From: JAWUWD01 sp034112085
GTDB taxonomy: Bacteria > Bacteroidota > Bacteroidia > Cytophagales > Cyclobacteriaceae
Length of the DNA stretch: 11,120 nucleotides
Assembly: GCA_034112085.1 (NCBI GenBank)
Contig: JAWUWD010000109.1
Coordinates: forward strand, 1-11,120
Direction: 5' to 3'
Below, piece by piece: positions 1 through 6,687 of this stretch. Position 1 is the first letter of the stretch, and each line of letters starts with the position of its first letter. The notes below the pieces were generated by a model. It was not told where the DNA came from. It searched no databases and worked only from the letters and a program-made list of their open reading frames with translations. The position numbers and the translations under genes were made by a program.

Positions 1-385
1 AATAATAAGAACGCGGATCCTCCGGTGGTACATTCGTTGGACAAACATGAACTTCGGCACCTACTGCTTTCAGTGCATCAATTTTCTCCTGCGACTGCTT
101 ATCTGCCAAAGTGAAGATACACTTATAGCCTTTGCAACAAGCAGCCAGTGCCAATCCCATTCCCGTGTTTCCAGAAGTACATTCTATGATCGTTCCACCA
201 GGTTTTAGATCTCCACTTTCCTCAGCCATTTCGATCATTTTGACAGCCATACGATCTTTGATCGAATGACCGGGATTAAAATATTCCACCTTGGCAAGAA
301 TAGTCCCTTTAATTCCATTTGTCACACTGTTTAGTCTGACCAATGGTGTATTTCCTATGGTGTCAATTATCGAATTGTAGTACAT
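1..385 (-). CDS. PLP-dependent cystathionine beta-synthase / cysteine synthase family protein, 3' part outside window
   Basis: This is the N-terminal 128 residues of a fold-type II pyridoxal-phosphate enzyme that joins serine (or acetylserine) with a thiol to make cystathionine or cysteine. Visible are IGNTPLVRL (residues 10-18), NPGHSIKDR (37-45) with the presumed Schiff-base Lys43, and the phosphate-binding segment ECTSGNTGMGLA (68-79). The run VPPEDPRSYY near residue 119 and the GH before SIKDR resemble what I recall of Bacteroidota cystathionine beta-synthases more than CysK, so I favour that activity, but the C-terminal part that would decide it (including any CBS-domain pair) lies beyond the left edge. 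The ATG at 385 is chosen because the family begins a few residues before the GNTPLVRL strand and no in-frame start lies close upstream. It is separated from pyrB by 63 nt and may have its own promoter. Confidence 0.88.
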   Translation of the reverse strand, partial: MYYNSIIDTIGNTPLVRLNSVTNGIKGTILAKVEYFNPGHSIKDRMAVKMIEMAEESGDLKPGGTIIECTSGNTGMGLALAACCKGYKCIFTLADKQSQEKIDALKAVGAEVHVCPTNVPPEDPRSYY

Positions 386-405
386 GCTTTGATGATTAAT
401 TTTCG

Positions 406-413
406 CAAAAGTA
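406..413 (-). promoter_or_regulatory. Candidate -7 element of the PLP-enzyme gene
   Basis: The minus strand reads TACTTTTG, an exact match to the Bacteroidota -7 consensus TAnnTTTG, ending 20 nt before the ATG at 385. No convincing TTG -33 element is seen at the usual distance upstream. It would allow transcription independent of pyrB, whose stop is only 36 nt further upstream. An eight-base match in AT-rich DNA can arise by chance. Confidence 0.4.
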
Positions 414-448
414 AATAAAAAGAATCGGGTTATGAAGAAGGATCTATC

Positions 449-1375
449 TTAAGATGCAGCACCTGCCAATAAGTACATCACAGCCATCCTGGTTGCTACT
501 CCATTTTCAACCTGATCGAGAATAATTGCATGATCAGAATCCGCCACATCACTACTCAACTCTACCCCTCTATTGATAGGGCCTGGGTGTAGTATAGTAA
601 TCTCTTTGTCCAAGGAATCTAGTAACGCTTTATTTATTCCGTAGTATAACGAATACTCTCTTAGAGATGGAAAGTACTTAAGCTGCTGACGTTCTAATTG
701 TATTCTCAACACATTAGCTACATCACACCATTGCAGTGCTTTGCGAACATCGAGTTCTACTTTCACACCAAGCTCTTTGATATACTTGGGTAGCAATGTA
801 CTGGGCCCGCAAAGCATAACCTCTGCACCTAACTTTTGCAAAGCAAATATATTGGACAAAGCAACCCTTGAATGAAGGACATCCCCAATAATCGCAACTT
901 TCAATCCTTCTAAACTTCCAAACTTTTCTCTGATGGAGAATGTGTCTAAAATTGCTTGAGTAGGATGCTCATGAGTTCCATCACCGGCATTGACAATATT
1001 AGCGTCTATGTGCTTTGCTAAAAAGTGCGGTGCTCCTGGACTTGAATGCCTCATGACAACCATATCAACTTTCATTGCTAAGATGTTATTGACTGTGTCT
1101 AAGAGCGTCTCCCCTTTCTTAACTGAACTATTGGAAGATGAAAAGTTAATCACATCAGCTGATAGACGTTTTTCTGCCAACTCGAAAGACAACTTTGTTC
1201 TTGTCGAGTTCTCGAAAAATATATTAGCAATTGTAATATCTCGTAATGAAGGCACTTTCTTAATCGGTCGATTGATAATGTCTTTAAAATTGTCAGCGGT
1301 TTCAAATATCAGTTCAAGGTCAGCTCGTGTGATGTCTTTAATCCCTAACAGATGTTTTTGACTAAGTTGTGACAT
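449..1375 (-). CDS. pyrB: Aspartate carbamoyltransferase, catalytic subunit
   Basis: The enzyme condenses carbamoyl phosphate with aspartate to give carbamoyl aspartate, the committed step of cytoplasmic pyrimidine synthesis. All signatures are present: the carbamoyl-phosphate loop STRT (residues 57-60) within FFENSTRTKLSFE, KKGE (86-89) with the active-site lysine donated across the trimer interface, MRH (108-110), HPTQ (137-140), the aspartate-side arginines in HSR (168-170) and LRIQLER (223-229), and HPGPINRG (263-270). At 308 residues it matches the usual length of about 310, so it is complete. It is aspartate rather than ornithine carbamoyltransferase because of the KGE loop and the HPGPxNRG ending. 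Its ATG overlaps the pyrR stop by one base (TAATG), so the two are very probably cotranscribed and translationally coupled. No pyrI-like regulatory subunit is present here. Confidence 0.97.
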   Translation of the reverse strand: MSQLSQKHLLGIKDITRADLELIFETADNFKDIINRPIKKVPSLRDITIANIFFENSTRTKLSFELAEKRLSADVINFSSSNSSVKKGETLLDTVNNILAMKVDMVVMRHSSPGAPHFLAKHIDANIVNAGDGTHEHPTQAILDTFSIREKFGSLEGLKVAIIGDVLHSRVALSNIFALQKLGAEVMLCGPSTLLPKYIKELGVKVELDVRKALQWCDVANVLRIQLERQQLKYFPSLREYSLYYGINKALLDSLDKEITILHPGPINRGVELSSDVADSDHAIILDQVENGVATRMAVMYLLAGAAS

Positions 1376-1923
1376 TATTGTTCTTCCTTATTTATCAACC
1401 AAATTTTATTTTGCTTATGACCTTGACCTATCAATTCCACTAATACCCTTTCGGTATCTAAGGTATTAACATGTTTACCCACATAGTCTGGAGCTATGGG
1501 TAAGTCCCGACTATAGCTCCTATTCACCATCACCAAAAGCTCTACCTTACTTGGCCTTCCAAATGCAATCATTGCATCCATGGCAGCCCGAACTGATCGA
1601 CCTGTGTATAACACGTCATCAACAAGTATGACTTTCTTATCTTCTATTATGAAAGGAATCTTGGTTTCATTGGCCTTGGCTGGAGTATCTCTTCTTCGAA
1701 AGTCATCCCTATAGAAGGTGGTATCCAAATAACCTGTTTCGATAGGTTTTCCGATTTCTTTTTCAAGCTTTTGCTGAAGGATATCCGCTAGAAAAATGCC
1801 TTTGGGCTGAAGCCCCAAAATGACTGAGTTAGAGAAATCATTATGATTTTCAATTAATTGCTGACTCAACCTACTCAGGGTGATGTCTAAAAGAAGAGAA
1901 TCGAGTATGAGTCTTTTTTGCAT
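1375..1923 (-). CDS. pyrR: PyrR: pyrimidine regulatory protein / uracil phosphoribosyltransferase
   Basis: This is a type I phosphoribosyltransferase of the PyrR family, 182 residues, which is the family's normal length. The PRPP-binding signature VDDVLYTGRS is at 101-110 and leads into the helix VRAAMDAM. YRDDF (71-75) and DLPIAPDYVGK (140-150) are the PyrR-specific segments that separate it from Upp. Known members make UMP from uracil and PRPP, and in Gram-positive bacteria also bind a leader hairpin of pyr mRNA to cause attenuation. Here there is almost no leader (41 nt to the preceding gene), so RNA attenuation at this locus is doubtful and the salvage activity may be the main role. The ATG at 1923 gives the standard N-terminus (KRLILD near residue 3), and no later Met occurs before residue 115. 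Confidence 0.95.
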   Translation of the reverse strand: MQKRLILDSLLLDITLSRLSQQLIENHNDFSNSVILGLQPKGIFLADILQQKLEKEIGKPIETGYLDTTFYRDDFRRRDTPAKANETKIPFIIEDKKVILVDDVLYTGRSVRAAMDAMIAFGRPSKVELLVMVNRSYSRDLPIAPDYVGKHVNTLDTERVLVELIGQGHKQNKIWLINKEEQ

Positions 1924-1933
1924 ATATCGATTA

Positions 1934-1941
1934 CAAATATA
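1934..1941 (-). promoter_or_regulatory. Candidate -7 element of the pyrR-pyrB operon
   Basis: The minus strand reads TATATTTG, a perfect TAnnTTTG, 10 nt before the pyrR ATG. With normal spacing the transcript would start only a few bases before the start codon, giving a nearly leaderless mRNA. I see no TTG element 17-23 nt upstream, so the match may be fortuitous and pyrR may instead be read from the upstream operon. Confidence 0.4.
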
Positions 1942-1964
1942 ATGAAAGAATTTTTTAAAATTTG

Positions 1965-3497
1965 TTAGCGATATACAATCTTATTAATGAAAAACACTCT
2001 TCGGCCCAGTTCTGCTCCTGTAACGACTTTGTTAGATATATTTTGAACACCGTAGGCATAAAAAGTGTTACCATGCCACTTCTCCAACCCTACCATTTTG
2101 TTATTAATATTGGCACGAACCGCATCACTATCAAACTTCAGTTTCAATTCATTAAAGCTTTTACCTTCTAAGACTTCATCATCCTTAATTATCTTGGATC
2201 GAATCACATTATTATATAAATACAATAACACTATTCTATCTTCTTCCACACTTGCCTTTACAAATTGCTCTCTTTCGAATGTTTTCACATCAGTAATTTC
2301 AAAACTATTATCCCATAACAATTTACCCGTTTGATCAAATCCCAAAACCACCGCATGCGTATATCTGTAACCATCAAAAATAGTTTCAGTTCCTGATGCT
2401 CCTCCAGCACGTTGAAAAATGCCAGACGCTGATGCTGCTGTCGGGTATCGATATTTTGGGTAAAATGCTTCCCCTATCATCACAAATTGATCTCCTTTCT
2501 GAATAATATCATGTACCAAAAGTCTGTAATTAAATTTGACTTTTTTCTCATTAATCTTTCTGCGTTCTATCCTTTCTTTAACCCGTTTCTCTCTGTTAAT
2601 TTTCATATAGCTAAAGAAATTTTTCAATTCAGCATAGTTATAGAAACTAACTTGATGCTCTCCTAGTTTATTTATATTGGCCAAAAAAATTCCCCGAGAA
2701 TATTCGGAATTCCTACGCCCATATGTTCCTGCAATCAATTTCCTTTCTCCTTTCCAATTACAACTCCTTCCATAAATCAAACTCTTGTCTTCAATATTAT
2801 CTAACAGGGTGTTTGTTATTAAATTTCCTTCAAAATCAAATGTTTTAATATCCAGTAGTTTATTATTTCTTCCGCCAAATGATAACCCCGATAATATAAC
2901 GTCAACCGTTTCATCTGCATTTACTTTGAGTTGAACAAGTTCACTTTTTTGATGATAAAACCCAGGAAGTACCTTTGTCTTTCTAGATGAAAAGCTATAG
3001 AACAAAACCAAAGGTCTATAATTGTAATATCCACCAATTAACACTCCATGATTAGAAGTTTTAAAATCACTTAAGTTAAATGGTATATAATTTTCCACAT
3101 AGTGATGAGTACCAATACCTGATTTAGTGTTAATTGATATTAGCTCAAGACCAGTTTTATTTTCAGAGTTGTTAGTAAATAATAAGTGAAGTTGATTCTT
3201 ATGAAAATGATATTTCGCAAAAGAAATTCCCTGATCAATCGCATAAGTGTTTTGCCAAGTAATTTGAAAAGCAGTATCTAATTGCAGTACTTCCCAATGC
3301 TGTCCTTCACTGTCTGAAGTGTTAATGATGCTACGAAAGAGCAATAATTCACTTCCTTCACCATTGATTACAGTATATGGGTTTTCTCCTTGATCAAGTG
3401 ATACTTCAAACCTATGGGGTTGTGAAAGTTGAGAATGTACGCAATAGGGAATTAAGACAGAAAGAGAATATATTACGACATATAAAGCATGTTTCAT
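1965..3497 (-). CDS. Secreted protein of unknown function, third copy of a tandem paralogous triplet, probable beta-propeller
   Basis: I do not recognise a named family. The 510-residue product begins with a hydrophobic signal segment (residues 4-20), with likely cleavage near HSQ (21-23). The rest looks all-beta: short strands ending in aromatic or acidic turns, such as KLLWDNSFEITD (392-403), recall propeller blades. Landmarks shared with its two neighbours are GTYGRRNS (257-264), FFSYM (294-298) followed by a Lys/Arg/Glu-rich probably helical stretch (about 299-321), YRLLVHD (324-330), GEAFYPKYR (342-350), FDGYRYTHAVV (374-384) and the C-terminal RRVFFINKIV (499-508). Its start overlaps the preceding gene's stop by 4 nt (ATGA), indicating translational coupling. 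It ends 41 nt before pyrR. No lipobox or obvious type IX secretion C-terminal domain is visible. A periplasmic or exported location is inferred from the signal segment. Confidence 0.85.
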   Translation of the reverse strand: MKHALYVVIYSLSVLIPYCVHSQLSQPHRFEVSLDQGENPYTVINGEGSELLLFRSIINTSDSEGQHWEVLQLDTAFQITWQNTYAIDQGISFAKYHFHKNQLHLLFTNNSENKTGLELISINTKSGIGTHHYVENYIPFNLSDFKTSNHGVLIGGYYNYRPLVLFYSFSSRKTKVLPGFYHQKSELVQLKVNADETVDVILSGLSFGGRNNKLLDIKTFDFEGNLITNTLLDNIEDKSLIYGRSCNWKGERKLIAGTYGRRNSEYSRGIFLANINKLGEHQVSFYNYAELKNFFSYMKINREKRVKERIERRKINEKKVKFNYRLLVHDIIQKGDQFVMIGEAFYPKYRYPTAASASGIFQRAGGASGTETIFDGYRYTHAVVLGFDQTGKLLWDNSFEITDVKTFEREQFVKASVEEDRIVLLYLYNNVIRSKIIKDDEVLEGKSFNELKLKFDSDAVRANINNKMVGLEKWHGNTFYAYGVQNISNKVVTGAELGRRVFFINKIVYR

Positions 3498-5044
3498 TCT
3501 ATGACTAACTTATTAATGAAAAAAATGTTTCGTCTTTCATCTTTAGCAGCCAATCTTGGGTTGTTTATTTTCTGATACCCCCAGATTACAAACTTATTAT
3601 CATACCAGTATTCAACCTTTCCTTGTCTTTCTGACCCCATCTTCACTTCATCGAATTCTTCAAAAGTATCAATGGCTAAAGTACTATCTACTTCCATACC
3701 ACTCGTTAGGTCAAAAGTGTGATAGCTAATATTATGATCCTTTTTGTACAGAGATATCACTTCATTTCCAACATTGTTAATCTTAGCCACTTGCTCAAGT
3801 GATAGAGTTTCTGCATCGATGAGCGACATGCTCCTATCCCACAGTAGCTTACCATCTAGATCAACGCCCAAGATTACACTCTCATAATAAGAGATATGTG
3901 AAGCTCCTTCAGTTTTGGTCAACTTAGAAGATCTGGTAACGTATTTTTGAGCTGTTTTGTCTCTATAACCCTTATCTGCTGCTGAATTATAGCCCAATGG
4001 TGAACTACTTTCTTTAAATTCTGGCTTGTACAGTTCCGAAGTAATTAAATATTGATCACTCTGTTGCTTCAATTCATGGACATACACTTGTGACTTATAA
4101 TCGAAAGACTTGTTTTTAATTTTAGCATCCAATACCCGCTTCTTCATTTTCATTGCCCTTTTTGGGTTCATATAATCAAAAAAATGATCAAGTTCAGCAA
4201 AGCCAATATATTCCATTTTCATATGATCTCCTGGGGCTAGACTTCCAAAATAATACCCTTGCGAGAAATATGAATTATTATCAGCAAAGCTTCCAGATAC
4301 AATGATCTTATCATTTGAACCTATGATCATTCGTCCATTCAGCGCCCTCCAATTTTGATTTAACTCATATTTAACATCAACAAGAATTTGCCCATCATGT
4401 CCGAAGCTTTTTAATGCTATTTCATTATGATTTATGGCATTTCTTTGCCCCATAAGTACGTTATAAGACTGGTGATGCTCATCGTAATTGAAGTCCAGTA
4501 CTTCACTTTTCGAGCTAAAAAAACCCGGAACCACCTTTACTTTATCATTGATATAATCAAAAACTACGAATGTAGCTCGATAATTAATATATCCACCTAG
4601 TACTATAGATTGACTATTAATTATTAGATGAGACACATCCATTTTTAATTCATTTTCAATTTCATAAGTATCAATGCTACCATTCTCTAAAGAAATTTTT
4701 GATAAAAGAAATTTACTTTTGGCAGTACTCTTATCGTTAAAAAGCAAATAAAAATCCCCAGCATTGTACTCGTACCCCATGAAGGTATATTTATAATTTA
4801 CCTCTACGTTTAAATTAATTGTTTCTTCTAATAAAGTGTCTAATACCATTACTTCCCAGGACTCTTTACGATTGACATGTTTGCTAGATTCCCTAAAAAG
4901 AATTATTCCCTGCTCTTCAGCCATTACCACTAAATAATTTTCATCCGAATATTTAAAGGGCAGCTCTATCCTCTCTGTTTGGTTGATTTGTCCGTAAGCG
5001 ACTATGACGAGAAGAAGAAAAAATAAAGTAAACGTTGATTTCAT
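3494..5044 (-). CDS. Secreted protein of unknown function, second and most divergent copy of the tandem triplet
   Basis: This 516-residue paralogue has a clear signal peptide (hydrophobic residues 5-17, likely cut near AYGQ, 16-19). It keeps the family landmarks: FADNNSYFSQGYY (253-265), FFDYM (288-292) followed by a Lys/Arg-rich arm (293-315), VYVHE (320-324), LLWDRSM (400-406), EYWYDNKFVIWGYQ (478-491) and RRNIFFINKLV (504-514). Between about 340 and 388 it differs: the GEA-F/Y-YPxYR and FDGYxxTHAVV motifs of the flanking copies are replaced by a Ser/Lys/Thr-rich run, and only the end (SVILGVD, 389-395) realigns. It is an intact reading frame, so I read this as divergence and not decay. It starts 8 nt after the stop of the first copy and overlaps the third by 4 nt. 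Function is unknown; a beta-propeller fold is inferred from repeated strand-turn patterns. Confidence 0.85.
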   Translation of the reverse strand: MKSTFTLFFLLLVIVAYGQINQTERIELPFKYSDENYLVVMAEEQGIILFRESSKHVNRKESWEVMVLDTLLEETINLNVEVNYKYTFMGYEYNAGDFYLLFNDKSTAKSKFLLSKISLENGSIDTYEIENELKMDVSHLIINSQSIVLGGYINYRATFVVFDYINDKVKVVPGFFSSKSEVLDFNYDEHHQSYNVLMGQRNAINHNEIALKSFGHDGQILVDVKYELNQNWRALNGRMIIGSNDKIIVSGSFADNNSYFSQGYYFGSLAPGDHMKMEYIGFAELDHFFDYMNPKRAMKMKKRVLDAKIKNKSFDYKSQVYVHELKQQSDQYLITSELYKPEFKESSSPLGYNSAADKGYRDKTAQKYVTRSSKLTKTEGASHISYYESVILGVDLDGKLLWDRSMSLIDAETLSLEQVAKINNVGNEVISLYKKDHNISYHTFDLTSGMEVDSTLAIDTFEEFDEVKMGSERQGKVEYWYDNKFVIWGYQKINNPRLAAKDERRNIFFINKLVIE

Positions 5045-5052
5045 GAGCTTTG

Positions 5053-6537
5053 CTAATAACTGAGTCTATTAATATAGAAAACATTACGCTTATTCATATT
5101 GCCTTCTCCTCGGTTATTTTTTATTCGTTGATATCCCCACGTCAAAAAATGATTGTCATACCAGTATTCAGTTTGACCTAAATCACTATTTCTCACTTGA
5201 TCGTTATCGTACTTTTTCCCCAATTTCACACTACTGCTTTTTTCTATCAACTCTCCATTTTTTATCTGTAATTGATAAATTTCTCCTTCGATGTTATAAA
5301 TCAGTGTCAGTACATCTTGGTCAACCAACATTCTCACTCTTTCTTTCAATTGAAAGGATTTAGTATCGTTGATCTTAAAACTATGGTTCCAAGTGAGATC
5401 TCCACGTTTATCAATCGCAGCTACTACAGCATGGGTGAATTTATACCCATCAAAAACTGTACGTGTATCATAAAAGTATCCTCTAGCCCCACGTCTTCTA
5501 TAGCTCTCTGTACGGTAAGTTGGATAGTATGCTTCTCCAACCATCACATATTGATCATCGTAAACCAATACTTCATGGACCAACAATCTGTATTTCAGTT
5601 TTAGGTCCTTCCCTTTTGCTGACTTTTTTTTGGCTTTTTCATTCAATCTAGTCTGCTCCTTATCACTTAGAAAATCAAAGAAATTAGACATATCCGTAAA
5701 TCGATGATACTTCTTAATCACCTCTCGATTCCCAACATACGCAGCAACATACATACCTTGGGAAGTCGCTCGGTTGCGATAGCCATAAGTACCAACCACT
5801 AATTTATCCATGGCATTAAGTGCAGTCAATTTCCCCGTAAGCAATCCATATTCCTTAGCTGGTTTCACGACAAACTCAGTACTTTGTTTTGTGTTGACAT
5901 CAAAAGTCTTTGCTAGAATTTGTTTCTCTTTGTTCACCTCCATTGAAATCGTAGCCGTAATTTGAGTATTCCCATTTCTCAACACTTCTAGAACCTTCAC
6001 ATTTTTGGCGCTAATTGCCATTGAAAATGGAGCCACCTTTTTTGTAGACAAATCAAATTCCAGCAACACAGGAAGCCTTTTCAAAGTACCAAGTATATAC
6101 ACCTTTTTATTAATCACAGAAAAGTCATCTATTACAAGATTATCCAAATAAGAGAATATATACTTCGCCACTTCTCCACTAGTAGATTGAATTATATAGA
6201 ACTCTACTTCCTCCCTCGATTGGTTATTATAAATAAGATAAAGGTTACTCTCGTGATATTCATACTGAGTCAATGAGAGCCGCTTATTGTATGAGATGGA
6301 TTGTCTCCATTGCTCTTTCATATCGGTATCGTATCCGACTACTTTGAGTATATTGGCTGGATCTAATAGATTATCAGATCTACTATCCAATACGGCAAAA
6401 CCAAGACTATCCATTGGGACAACTAACGGCTTCTGCTCATTAGGGCGCACTGAAATTTCAATACGCGAACTATCGCTTTGCGAAAAAGCTGGCACAAGAG
6501 ACAATAGAAATGCGATGGTTGCGAATACTCGATTCAT
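5053..6537 (-). CDS. Secreted protein of unknown function, first copy of the tandem triplet, probable beta-propeller
   Basis: This is the promoter-proximal gene of the triplet, 494 residues, starting with a signal peptide (hydrophobic residues 5-17, likely cut near AFSQ, 17-20). No known domain is recognised. Conserved positions are GTYGYRN (249-255), FFDFL (286-290), a Lys-rich arm (292-312), YRLLVHE (316-322), GEAYYPTYR (334-342), FDGYKFTHAVV (363-373), LTWNHSF (381-387), EYWYDNHFLTWGYQ (457-470) and KRNVFYINRL (483-492). It is closer to the third copy than to the second in the GEAYYP and THAVV regions and closer to the second at EYWYDN, so the three have diverged in a mosaic way. The predicted fold is mainly beta. 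The ATG at 6537 is chosen because it starts the signal peptide and lies just downstream of an A-rich leader. Confidence 0.85.
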   Translation of the reverse strand: MNRVFATIAFLLSLVPAFSQSDSSRIEISVRPNEQKPLVVPMDSLGFAVLDSRSDNLLDPANILKVVGYDTDMKEQWRQSISYNKRLSLTQYEYHESNLYLIYNNQSREEVEFYIIQSTSGEVAKYIFSYLDNLVIDDFSVINKKVYILGTLKRLPVLLEFDLSTKKVAPFSMAISAKNVKVLEVLRNGNTQITATISMEVNKEKQILAKTFDVNTKQSTEFVVKPAKEYGLLTGKLTALNAMDKLVVGTYGYRNRATSQGMYVAAYVGNREVIKKYHRFTDMSNFFDFLSDKEQTRLNEKAKKKSAKGKDLKLKYRLLVHEVLVYDDQYVMVGEAYYPTYRTESYRRRGARGYFYDTRTVFDGYKFTHAVVAAIDKRGDLTWNHSFKINDTKSFQLKERVRMLVDQDVLTLIYNIEGEIYQLQIKNGELIEKSSSVKLGKKYDNDQVRNSDLGQTEYWYDNHFLTWGYQRIKNNRGEGNMNKRNVFYINRLSY

Positions 6538-6561
6538 TTATTATTTTTTTCTTTGATTCAT

Positions 6562-6570
6562 CAAAAATTA
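6562..6570 (-). promoter_or_regulatory. Candidate promoter -7 element for the three-gene secreted-protein operon
   Basis: The minus strand reads TAATTTTTG, one base longer than the TAnnTTTG consensus, 24 nt before the ATG at 6537, followed by an A-rich leader typical of Bacteroidota translation starts. No clear TTG -33 box is seen upstream. It lies in the only sizeable gap ahead of the triplet and beyond the neighbouring terminator, so a promoter is expected about here. Confidence 0.35.
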
Positions 6571-6632
6571 AGCCATCATAAATCATTATATATTGTATAG
6601 TAATATCGATTATTGAATGTATTCATAACCTA

Positions 6633-6663
6633 AAAGAGGGAGTCCACAGTGGACTCCCTCTTT
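6633..6663 (-). terminator. Intrinsic terminator of the symporter gene (perfect 31-base inverted repeat)
   Basis: Two perfectly complementary 15-base arms (6633-6647 and 6649-6663) flank one central base at 6648. The stem core is GAGGGAGTCC, strongly GC-rich in an AT-rich gap, and the practical loop is about 5 nt. On the minus strand the stem ends in TTTT (6635-6632), 24 nt past the symporter stop codon, as expected for a Rho-independent terminator. The run of T is short, and the AAA/TTT ends would let it work weakly on the plus strand too. Confidence 0.85.
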
Positions 6664-6687
6664 CATCATCTGAGAACAACTAGTGGC

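Noticed and set aside
990..1361. Open frame of 123 codons on the plus strand inside pyrB
   Set aside because: It is antisense to a fully convincing pyrB with all catalytic motifs, and its translation has no recognisable domain or signal.
1933..1964. ACAAAT/ATTTGT inverted arms between the third paralogue and pyrR, considered as a terminator or attenuator
   Set aside because: The arms are six AT-only-rich pairs around a 20-nt loop without a GC core; too weak to terminate, and the space is too small for alternative hairpins.
5272..5604. Plus-strand open frame of 110 codons inside the first paralogue
   Set aside because: It is antisense to an intact, conserved gene, has no domain, and its coding direction opposes the whole operon.
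1965..6537. Possibility that the paralogous triplet is part of a mobile or defence island
   Set aside because: No recombinase, nuclease, repeat border or tRNA is present, the flanks are housekeeping genes (pyrR-pyrB, symporter), and all three products carry export signals.
6571..6630. AT-rich stretch with partly symmetrical ATCATTATATATTG and CGATTATTG, considered as a small RNA or regulatory hairpin
   Set aside because: The symmetry is imperfect and expected in such AT-rich sequence; no promoter plus terminator pair frames a separate transcript.
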